Below are positions 6,001 to 8,428 of a stretch of 8,428 bases of DNA, piece by piece; position 1 is the stretch's first letter, and each line of letters begins with the position of its first letter. Made by a program: the position numbers and the translations under genes. Origin of the DNA: Bacteroidales bacterium (GTDB lineage: Bacteria > Bacteroidota > Bacteroidia > Bacteroidales > UBA7960); contig PWNO01000065.1 of NCBI GenBank assembly GCA_003557765.1, positions 1 to 8,428 on the forward strand, given 5' to 3'. Below the pieces are notes generated by a model. That model did no database searches. It had not been told where the DNA came from and worked only from the letters and a program-made list of their open reading frames with translations.

Positions 6001-8086
6001 ATTTGGTGTCGATAATGGAGAACTGCCATTAGCAAAGAATGCCGAAATTGCTGAATACACTGGTAAATTATTACCTTCAGGAAGCTTGCTTTCAGAACCT
6101 GTAATAACCGGAAGCCCAAAATATAATAGTGCTGGGAGTTCCTCTGCAAACAAAGCCTTCGAAGGTTACAGGGTATATCTTAATGGTGACCTTGTAGATG
6201 AAGATATATTTGAATTTGAATACCTCTTCACCGATCTTGATGAAGGTGATTATACCGCTGGCGTTCAGTCTGTTTATACAACAGGTGAATCAGAGATCAT
6301 TACTGTTGACTTTGTCTTGGTATTTAGCGTTCCTGTTACAATCAATGTTACTACCAACTCGGGCGACAGCCCTGAAGGTGCTCTTGTGAAGCTGATTAAT
6401 CAGGATCATGCGGAATATCATTATGAGCATACTGTTGGCGCTGATGGTGTAGCTCACTTTGAGCATGTACGTAAGGGAATATATACCCTTCACGTGCTTC
6501 ATGAAGATTTCCATGAATATGTAGTCGAGAATATTGACATACAGGAGGAGTTTAGCTATACTGCTGAGCTGGTGGAAATTATTCATGAGCCATTTGGTCT
6601 TCTGGTCGAAACAGAAGGCTATGACCCTGGTGAAGCATTGTTTAGCTGGAATAACGTTTTGGGAACTACCTTGTTTGAAGATTTTGAAGGAGGTACAATG
6701 CCCGACGGTTGGGATCAGATAATAACCAACACCGGCACAGGTGGCCCCATCCCGGCTACCTGGACTGTAAATGATTATGTTTCTGCTGATTTCTCTCCAT
6801 TTGGCACTTACCATGCCGGTCTGTGGTGGGACTATGAGAACCAGGATGAATGGTTGATCACTCCCGTAATATCCATCGGCATGGATTATGAATTGGAGTT
6901 CTGGTCAGCAGTTTTCCTCGGTTCAACCAATGCGGATCACTACTATGTAAAGATATCTACTGATGGTGGTGACTCATGGACAGAGCTTTGGGATGCTTCA
7001 GCACAGACAGGTGGATGGAATTATTACAATACACCATTCATTCTTGATCTGAGCGAGTATAACGGACATGATGTTCACGTTGCTTTCAATGCTGTCGACG
7101 GGCCAACCAATGATGGTCTTTGGTACATCTGGTTCATTGATAATGTGGCAGTAGGGCCAGAAGGTAGTCGCAACACCATTGCCATGAGCGAATTCAAGCG
7201 AATCAGCAAAACTGGCAATGATACTCAAGCAGAAGGCAATCCTGATATGATCGCTCGTGATGGAACTACCTTTACTATACCAGGTGCAAAAGCAGAAAAA
7301 GCCTTACTTGGCTTCAACGTGTTCCTGAATGATGAAATGGTTGCAGAAGAGGTTACAGATACCGAGTTCCTGTTTACCGAATTGCCCGAAGGCGAACATA
7401 CTGCTGGTGTGCAGTCTTTATATACTACAGGTACCTCCGAAATCGTTACAATCGATTTCTTCATCGAAGAAGGAATTGCAATTGACACCTACGAGGTAAC
7501 ATTCCACGTGAACCTTGATCTGGCAATTGAGTTTGGTCTGCTTGAAGGATTCGATCCGGAGGGGCATCATATTATGATGACCGGTGAGATGTTTGGCTGG
7601 ACAGAGCCCGATCCTGCAAACGAAGATATGGTTCTGGAGTGGCTTGAAGCTGATCCGATGCTCTTTGGTATCACACTGCATCTTGAGGCGGATACTTACC
7701 AGTATAAGTTCTTCTCAGACCTTCTTGGTGCAGGCTGGGAAGGCGGCGAATGGCCCGGAGATCCGAACCGCGTTGTTGAGGTGACAGGAGATATGACCGT
7801 TCTGGCGCATTTCGGTTATACTGATGATGAAGTGTCACTAATAGATGTTGAAGACATTTCTGTTAGTATCTATCCGAATCCGGTACGCAATACCCTGAAT
7901 ATTACCTCCGACGATGATATCCTGAACATCCGGATGGTTGATATGCTTGGACAAACCGTTTACAGCAACACTGTAAATGATAACCAGCATCAGATCCAGG
8001 TTTCCGGATTCCAGACGGGTGTCTACTTCATTCAAATGACCACAAGTCGTGGCGTTGTAACCCATAGGGTGCAGGTAACACGATAA
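8..8086 (+). CDS. Giant modular T9SS-secreted adhesin-like protein (2692 aa)
   Basis: A single open frame from ATG at 8 to TAA at 8084-8086. The start is chosen because it opens directly into a signal peptide (MKRITLILTAMLFGF...). The seven bases before it (AAAAACT) hold no Shine-Dalgarno sequence, which is normal in Bacteroidota. The protein is a chain of extracellular beta-sandwich domains: FN3, jelly rolls of the cleaved-adhesin/choice-of-anchor-J kind, CARDB-like, carboxypeptidase-regulatory-like, InlB B-repeats and a carbohydrate-binding-like domain. It ends in a type IX sorting domain (YPNPV at 2622-2626, terminal HRVQVTR). By family knowledge it should cross the inner membrane by Sec, cross the outer membrane by T9SS, and be surface-anchored or released. 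I see no protease, hydrolase or other catalytic domain, so a role in adhesion, matrix formation or substrate binding is inferred. It is very acidic and nearly cysteine-free (three Cys: 62, 229, 475). The promoter lies outside the window. The reading frame and secretion route are secure; the ligand is unknown. Confidence 0.96.
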   Translation: MKRITLILTAMLFGFASFSQNYSAEDLQKLQIEREAQFEIEMQKTNPKFLAGTPGNSKSIDCMEDATYSNPPVNFETGVTSNIDAGYIAAHKVEGFDGSVQAIRFFGIQAIFVGSWMPMNDFDPYDFEITFFEDSGGLPGAEITSIEATINHINTGELFAGSYNVYYWDFEPEAIVDGLPETFWVAAANTNPEAWFLWINQVGGLGAAAQYSMDDGAWSHSDVGSFGICIVPMLAEDDAPGVVTDFYIEAASQGVLEATVSWTNPAIQADGETLTELTSVMVERDNEVIHSISNPAIGGAETFVDTDIDESGTYSYQVYGVNSAGEGLKVSGSVYVGEDLPGAPHDVLLTAYGNNGVITWNAPTEGLNGGYFDDSNLTYTVVRFPDDVEVATDIVEEAFTDTTVPGIGNYLYAVTASNDMGEGGTAESNAALLGADGYLIFEGFEDEWPPVGWTNNGWTLSTFGQPHTGDEFAYCNLAGSTLKTPVVTLPEGSAYNLEFYFRAESANFPQDFDVRISLDGGDFTNIFSVTGYDVATYEEVNLSLAEYSGSDVQIKFVGLSGEGGWAFGVLLDDVSVYMPFDNDLEGVSISGNTTPSAGVQSTYTIGVFNAGAFAQSDYTVKLMQEGDVEIDSQVGETIEPGETILYELTWTPMEEGATYIYGYVDFPEDEAPGNNQTPILNVNVQASGLVAVTIGTDEVVPVFRAPFDLWYNNSLAQTIYYPEELGGVGGLLTGVTYYNTFVNNLEDEEIRVYAGVTDKDDLSDGFIADDIFTLVYEGFMDFPAGTNSIYIPFDEPFAYGGGNLVLMTNKKMYDYNGGFNDRFFSTQTPDKPARLRHAASDGVEYDPLNPPTAGTNRDWVPNTTLFFDVAGIGSLEGVISDVEDNPLEDVYVALVGTALSTLTDENGAYNFPYLMPGTYDMELSKFGFVDKLIEGIIIEEDETTVQDATLDAVVQYVVSGTVEGNDGLLVPGAQITMTGYDEYTAETDASGQFVIENVYEGVYEVHITADGYDPYTEEGIVVDDDVDLEFTMIETIHPPFGLQVQTEGLEPGEALFTWNPTGNGDIFFEDFEEGEMPEGWDQIITNTATDGPVPATWTVNDYVSADFSPFGTYHAGLWWDFGNQDEWLISPEVSIGPSYELEFWSAVFLGSQENDHYYVKISTDGGDNWTVLWDASAQTGGWNYYDTPFVLDLDDYVGQNVHIAFNAVDGPTNDGLWYIWFIDNVSMGPEGARNTIAMNKFDRLSKGQPVVVDNAEPVQLARDGSAASIPVMIDRVDKAFIGFNVYLDDDMVAESIEENEYLFTGLEDGAYTAGVQSVYTTDTSDIIEIVFNIGEIQDLEVSFSVEDQFGNSVDDAIITLGSVTNDPGDYEFIVNPGTYNYTVSKEGYSTAEGSVQVLNDDVSIDIVLEYFILDLPWTEDFTGVTVGEVPEFWARTHTNWGVWNTSNAGGEAPELRFNWTPSATDVFRAITPPLNALEADALKLAFNHMVNDWSGDYSLKVQASLDEGATWEDVWVLDIAKSEREEGASRETGGRNVPATLVILDLDDYAGEMFHLAFAFDGNSFNINQWYVDDIIVGDLDVFTLTMMEPDGHGTVTPDVGEYLYLEDTEVNISAVPGYAWVFDHWNVNGEFYSDEASTTITMDENKNVQAVFEVDEDAFVLTMLEPEGEGTVIPDVGINAYFEDDVVDLIADPAFGWLFSQWIGNVEDNEAAETTITMNQDEEVQAVFVAIPVYEVSGTVIGNDGPAVAGAMVTLTGYDNYTVETGSDGSFVIEDVYEGIYAMTIVADGYDTYTDEIDVTDDLDLGTITLIESIIPPANLAVDVDGQEEGNALLTWSDLQEREFRWDDGTVIGQLGSTGGTLNTVLGSVHRNNAVLNEMSWYLTDNGGPHNFVKVWVFGLDASGQPNPNDVLYEMNNVPNVDLQWNTYEFSQPVEAPNGFLIGLSYQGFLAIARDTGIDPEWPFQPNTHFFVGDVTTGSFAAIETLGDFNENFLVRAFGVDNGELPLAKNAEIAEYTGKLLPSGSLLSEPVITGSPKYNSAGSSSANKAFEGYRVYLNGDLVDEDIFEFEYLFTDLDEGDYTAGVQSVYTTGESEIITVDFVLVFSVPVTINVTTNSGDSPEGALVKLINQDHAEYHYEHTVGADGVAHFEHVRKGIYTLHVLHEDFHEYVVENIDIQEEFSYTAELVEIIHEPFGLLVETEGYDPGEALFSWNNVLGTTLFEDFEGGTMPDGWDQIITNTGTGGPIPATWTVNDYVSADFSPFGTYHAGLWWDYENQDEWLITPVISIGMDYELEFWSAVFLGSTNADHYYVKISTDGGDSWTELWDASAQTGGWNYYNTPFILDLSEYNGHDVHVAFNAVDGPTNDGLWYIWFIDNVAVGPEGSRNTIAMSEFKRISKTGNDTQAEGNPDMIARDGTTFTIPGAKAEKALLGFNVFLNDEMVAEEVTDTEFLFTELPEGEHTAGVQSLYTTGTSEIVTIDFFIEEGIAIDTYEVTFHVNLDLAIEFGLLEGFDPEGHHIMMTGEMFGWTEPDPANEDMVLEWLEADPMLFGITLHLEADTYQYKFFSDLLGAGWEGGEWPGDPNRVVEVTGDMTVLAHFGYTDDEVSLIDVEDISVSIYPNPVRNTLNITSDDDILNIRMVDMLGQTVYSNTVNDNQHQIQVSGFQTGVYFIQMTTSRGVVTHRVQVTR
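185..712 (+). other. N-terminal lectin-like beta-sandwich (residues ~60-235)
   Basis: The segment contains alternating hydrophobic strands and the motif FFEDSGGLPG, a phrase I associate with extracellular beta-sandwich domains at the N-termini of many T9SS proteins. It ends with a strand-like GICIVPM before the acidic linker AEDDAPG. It holds two of the three cysteines of the whole protein (62 and 229), near its two ends, so a disulfide is possible. Function is unknown; a binding domain is inferred. Boundaries are approximate. Confidence 0.5.
722..1309 (+). other. Two fibronectin type III domains (residues ~239-434)
   Basis: The first FN3 (about 239-341) shows the conserved core W (VSWTNP), VERDNEVIHS, and the F/G region GTYSYQVYGVNSAGEG. 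The second (about 343-434) shows VITWNAPTEG, YTVVRFPDD, and NYLYAVTASNDMGEG. Both begin with the typical APG/APH boundary. Unlike the FN3 units of modules A-C these are not interrupted. They are presumably spacers or ligand platforms. Confidence 0.85.
1319..1747 (+). other. Cleaved-adhesin/choice-of-anchor-J jelly roll 1 (residues ~438-580)
   Basis: It shows the family signature: an opening FEGFEDEWPPVGW, a middle LKTPVVTLPEGSAYNLEFYFRA, then DVRISLDGGDF, and a closing LLDDVSVYM. This fold is known from the adhesin fragments of Porphyromonas gingivalis gingipains and haemagglutinins. It carries Cys475, the last cysteine of the protein. Carbohydrate or host/matrix protein binding is the family expectation, not shown here. 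Confidence 0.75.
1748..2071 (+). other. CARDB-like Ig domain (residues ~581-688)
   Basis: The segment reads like the CARDB (cell adhesion related domain of bacteria) family: DLEGVSISGN, then STYTIGVFNAG with the 'N-x-G' pattern after a beta strand, SDYTVKLMQEGD, a proline-rich IEPGETILYELTW, and a terminal YVDFPEDEAPGNNQT with the asparagine-rich D/E-x-x-x-x-NN closing motif. It is a structural adhesion domain; no specific ligand can be read. Confidence 0.65.
2072..2623 (+). other. Beta-sandwich of unknown function (residues ~689-872)
   Basis: It opens VTIGTDEVVPVFRAPFDLWY and continues SLAQTIYYPEEL, GLLTGVTYYN, EIRVYAGVTD and NLVLMTNKK. I recognise this arrangement as a recurring accessory domain in secreted Bacteroidota proteins ('IGTG...Y..S.sQtIY..aEl'), but I know no function for it. 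It sits between a CARDB-like and a Creg domain. It has more lysine and arginine than modules A-C. Ligand unknown. Confidence 0.5.
2627..2863 (+). other. Carboxypeptidase-regulatory-like domain 1 (residues ~874-952)
   Basis: The hallmarks are GSLEGVISDVEDNPLEDVYV, TDENGAYNFPYLMPGTYDM, and FGFVDKLIEGIIIEEDET: a transthyretin-like sandwich with the G-x-V...P-L-x-x-V-x-V, D-E-N-G-x-Y-x-F and P-G-T-Y motifs. In Bacteroidota this fold is common in TonB-dependent receptors and in long extracellular proteins, where it acts as a spacer or binding unit. Confidence 0.85.
2864..4012 (+). repeat. Repeat module A: Creg + FN3 interrupted by a jelly roll (residues ~953-1335)
   Basis: The Creg part (about 957-1036) shows VSGTVEGNDG and TDASGQFVIENVYEG. 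An FN3 then begins (PPFGLQVQTEG...LFTWNP, about 1038-1062) but breaks off after its core Trp1058. A cleaved-adhesin-type jelly roll is inserted (about 1066-1228; FFEDFEEGEMPEGW, EWLISPEVSI, YYVKISTDGGDNW, IWFIDNVSMG). A 50-residue linker follows (1229-1278). The FN3 then resumes (AFIGFNVYLDDD...TAGVQSVYTTDTSD, 1279-1335). Lysines and arginines are nearly absent outside the linker. Module C repeats this layout with the same insert. Confidence 0.8.
3285..3366 (+). repeat. 82-bp direct repeat, copy 1 (module A insert)
   Basis: The copy at 3285-3366 matches 6750-6831 at 81 of 82 positions. The single difference is T at 3340 against C at 6805, a synonymous Gly codon change. The tract lies within the duplicated jelly-roll insert, whose flanks differ at many synonymous sites. 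Confidence 0.9.
4013..4750 (+). other. Creg/PEGA-like domain plus jelly roll 3 (residues ~1336-1581)
   Basis: Residues 1339-1410 form a short Creg/PEGA-like sandwich (LEVSFSVEDQFGNSV, PGTYNYTVSKEGYSTAEG, VSIDIVLEY). Residues 1411-1581 are a third cleaved-adhesin-type jelly roll: LPWTEDFTGV, FRAITPPLNA, YSLKVQASLDEGATW, and the closing WYVDDIIVGD. This jelly roll is free-standing, not inserted in an FN3. Its sequence is clearly diverged from the A and C inserts, and it contains a basic stretch (KSEREEGASRETGGR) at the position of a surface loop. A binding role is inferred from the family. Confidence 0.7.
4754..5197 (+). repeat. Two divergent InlB B-repeat domains (residues ~1583-1656 and ~1660-1730)
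   Basis: The two copies align over their whole length. Copy 1: FTLTMMEPDGHGTVTPDVG...PGYAWVFDHW...TTITMDENKNVQAVFEV. Copy 2: FVLTMLEPEGEGTVIPDVG...PAFGWLFSQW...TTITMNQDEEVQAVFVA. The G-x-G-T-V-x-P start, the W-x-F-x-x-W centre and the TITM...V-x-A-V-F end are the family signature. These small beta-grasp-like repeats are typically stalk elements in surface proteins. They separate module A and jelly roll 3 from modules B and C. Confidence 0.85.
5201..6325 (+). repeat. Repeat module B: Creg + FN3 interrupted by a different beta-sandwich (residues ~1732-2106)
   Basis: The Creg part (VSGTVIGNDG, SFVIEDVYEG, ADGYDTYTDE) is strikingly close to that of module A. The FN3 starts at 1817 (PPANLAVDVDG...LLTWSDL) and breaks off after Trp1837. 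The insert (about 1843-2001) is not the A/C jelly roll. It begins FRWDDGTVIGQLGS and has LNEMSWYLTDNGGPHNFVKV, ending NFLVRAFGV, like the 'DDG' beta-sandwiches found in other T9SS proteins. After a Ser/Pro/Lys linker (about 2002-2049) the FN3 resumes at AFEGYRVYLNGDLV and ends with TAGVQSVYTTGESE. The insertion point matches modules A and C. Confidence 0.75.
6326..7474 (+). repeat. Repeat module C: histidine-rich Creg + FN3 interrupted by a jelly roll (residues ~2107-2489)
   Basis: The Creg-like part (about 2109-2191) keeps the fold pattern (PEGALVKLINQ, GADGVAHFEHVRKGIYTLHV) but carries eight histidines between 2134 and 2169. The FN3 starts at 2194 (EPFGLLVETEG...LFSWNN) and breaks off after Trp2214. 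The insert (about 2222-2383) is a close paralogue of the module A insert, near identical at 6750-6831. A 48-residue basic linker (2384-2431) follows. The FN3 then resumes at ALLGFNVFLNDEM and ends TAGVQSLYTTGTSE. It is clearly an intragenic duplicate of module A. Confidence 0.8.
6750..6831 (+). repeat. 82-bp direct repeat, copy 2 (module C insert)
   Basis: Partner of 3285-3366, in the same orientation and reading frame, about 3.47 kb downstream. It encodes the same peptide segment (PATWTVNDYVSADF...HAGLWW). Direct repeats of this length inside one gene can support recombination. Confidence 0.9.
7475..7816 (+). other. Carbohydrate-binding-like beta-sandwich (residues ~2490-2603)
   Basis: The segment YEVTFHVNLD...HHIMMTGEMFGWTEP...FGITLHLEADTYQYKFFSD...GWEGGEWPGDPNRVVEV follows the pattern of starch/glycogen-binding and SusE/F-like E-set domains ('v.vtGsFngW ... 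l.l.aGtYeYKF ... NR.v.v'). Trp2537 of the FGW motif, the YKF strand and the aromatic WEGGEW loop are candidate glycan contacts. It lies immediately before the sorting domain. Glycan binding is inferred from the pattern; the exact family is uncertain. Confidence 0.6.
7841..8083 (+). other. Type IX secretion C-terminal sorting domain (residues ~2612-2692)
   Basis: The signature is complete: VSIYPNPVRNTLNI, then a strand with IRMVDMLGQTVYS, HQIQVSGFQTGVYFIQMTT, and the terminal strand VVTHRVQVTR. By family knowledge this type A CTD is recognised by the T9SS translocon and is usually cleaved, with attachment to A-LPS or release. It sits at the extreme C-terminus, which shows that the gene is complete at the 3' end. 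Confidence 0.95.
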
Positions 8087-8112
8087 ACTCCATTTAATTG
8101 GAAACGTAATAC

Positions 8113-8149
8113 AACGGGGGTTGTCCTTTTCGGGCAACTCCCGTTTTTT
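8113..8149 (+). terminator. Intrinsic terminator of the giant adhesin gene
   Basis: A 14-bp stem pairs 8113-8126 (AACGGGGGTTGTCC) with 8132-8145 (GGGCAACTCCCGTT), with two G-U pairs and no mismatch, around a 5-base loop TTTTC. A run of six T follows at 8144-8149, partly in the stem. It begins 27 bases after the stop codon. This is a textbook rho-independent terminator for the upstream gene. Confidence 0.9.
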
Positions 8150-8174
8150 GTAGCTATTATTTCAGTTTCATTTT

Positions 8175-8213
8175 AACGGGTAAGCAACAGGCAATGAATC
8201 TTATCCGTTTTTT
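8175..8213 (+). terminator. Second terminator-like hairpin upstream of the tRNA promoter
   Basis: A 10-bp stem pairs 8175-8184 (AACGGGTAAG) with 8200-8209 (CTTATCCGTT), with one G-U pair, around a 15-base loop. Six T follow at 8208-8213. It lies just upstream of the tRNA promoter. It may be a backup terminator that shields the tRNA unit, or an element of the promoter region itself. The long loop makes it weaker than the first terminator. Confidence 0.5.
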
Positions 8214-8225
8214 ATAAAAAAGCTG

Positions 8226-8233
8226 TATCTTTG
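8226..8233 (+). promoter_or_regulatory. Bacteroidetes-type -7 promoter element of the tRNA gene
   Basis: TATCTTTG is a perfect match to the Bacteroidota sigma-ABfr -7 consensus TAnnTTTG. It ends 10 bases before the mature tRNA 5' end, so transcription should start almost at the tRNA itself with a very short leader. No good TTG -33 element is present about 20 bases upstream; instead there is a perfect palindrome, T6-AT-A6, at 8208-8221. Confidence 0.75.
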
Positions 8234-8243
8234 CCGCAGAAAT

Positions 8244-8317
8244 GGTTCCGTAGCTCAGCTGGATAGAGCAACAGCCTTCTAAGCTGTGGGTCCCAGGTTC
8301 GAATCCTGGCGGAATCA
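8244..8317 (+). tRNA. tRNA-Arg (anticodon TCT)
   Basis: A full cloverleaf of 74 bases. The acceptor pairs 8244-8250 (GGTTCCG) with 8310-8316 (CGGAATC), with one G-U. The D stem is GCTC/GAGC. The anticodon stem ACAGC/GCTGT encloses the loop CTTCTAA with anticodon TCT at 8278-8280. A five-base variable region GGGTC follows, then the T stem CCAGG/CCTGG with loop TTCGAAT, and discriminator A8317. The anticodon reads AGA and AGG as arginine. CCA is not encoded (CGA follows), so it must be added after transcription. Confidence 0.97.
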
Positions 8318-8319
8318 CG

Positions 8320-8344
8320 AAAAGCCCCGGTTTAGGGGCTTTTT
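8320..8344 (+). terminator. Intrinsic terminator of the tRNA-Arg gene
   Basis: A 9-bp perfect stem pairs 8320-8328 (AAAAGCCCC) with 8335-8343 (GGGGCTTTT) around the 6-base loop GGTTTA, with T5 at 8340-8344. It starts two bases after the discriminator-plus-one position, so the primary transcript is barely longer than the tRNA. The A/T symmetry means it could also work for transcription coming from the right. Confidence 0.9.
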
Positions 8345-8353
8345 GCGTTCAAG

Positions 8354-8428
8354 GGATGAATGGATGATTGGATGATTGGATGAATGGATGATTGGATGAT
8401 TGGATGAATGGATGATTGGATGATTGGA
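8354..8428. repeat. 8-bp / 24-bp higher-order tandem repeat, truncated by window end
   Basis: Nine perfect 8-mers run from 8354 to 8425, then GGA to the window edge. They are ordered GGATGAAT, GGATGATT, GGATGATT and this 24-bp set occurs three times without any error (8354-8377, 8378-8401, 8402-8425). The plus strand has TGA stops in all three frames, so it is not coding in that direction. The total length cannot be known because the array leaves the window. Confidence 0.97.

Noticed and set aside
8..8086. Frameshift or fusion of several genes into one long frame
   Set aside because: The frame is open throughout, domain borders follow one another without gaps, there is one signal peptide at the start and one T9SS sorting domain at the end, which is what a single secreted protein should show.
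7838..8137. Minus-strand 99-codon frame starting beyond the stop of the giant gene
   Set aside because: It crosses the intrinsic terminator stem and the sorting domain coding region, with no promoter or recognisable product.
8244..8344. tRNA as an integration (att) site with the window's repeats as mobile-element remnants
   Set aside because: No second copy of the tRNA 3' end, no integrase and no other element genes are present in the window.
8354..8428. CRISPR array or origin iterons
   Set aside because: There are no spacers between units, the unit is only 8 bp (24 bp higher order), and no cas or replication gene is in view. A simple tandem repeat explains it.

Overview
The window almost certainly comes from a member of the Bacteroidota, probably a Bacteroidales/Marinilabiliales-like or other environmental lineage. 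Three things point there: a giant secreted protein ending in a type IX secretion (T9SS) C-terminal sorting domain, a translation start with no Shine-Dalgarno sequence, and a tRNA promoter with a perfect match to the Bacteroidetes -7 consensus TAnnTTTG. Genus cannot be fixed from this sequence alone.

Positions 8-8086 are one uninterrupted gene for a 2692-residue modular surface or secreted protein. In order it holds: signal peptide; a lectin-like beta-sandwich; two fibronectin type III (FN3) domains; a cleaved-adhesin/choice-of-anchor-J type jelly roll; a CARDB-like Ig domain; another beta-sandwich; a carboxypeptidase-regulatory-like (Creg) domain; repeat module A; a Creg/PEGA-like domain with a third jelly roll; two divergent InlB B-repeats; repeat modules B and C; a carbohydrate-binding-like beta-sandwich; and the T9SS sorting domain. 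No catalytic domain was recognised, so it reads as an adhesin or scaffold.

The most interesting structure is inside this gene. Modules A, B and C share one plan: Creg, then the first part of an FN3 domain, then a large inserted jelly roll, a linker, and the rest of the FN3. A and C carry near-identical inserts, while B carries a different one at the same place. In A and C the lysines and arginines are almost confined to the linker, which suggests designed proteolytic release. An 82-bp tract shared by A and C is almost free of synonymous change although its flanks have diverged, which suggests recent gene conversion.

Positions 8087-8428 hold a strong intrinsic terminator for the giant gene, a second terminator-like hairpin, a promoter, a tRNA-Arg(TCT) gene with its own terminator, and an 8/24-bp tandem repeat that runs off the right edge. 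The tRNA appears to be an independent transcription unit insulated from the adhesin gene.
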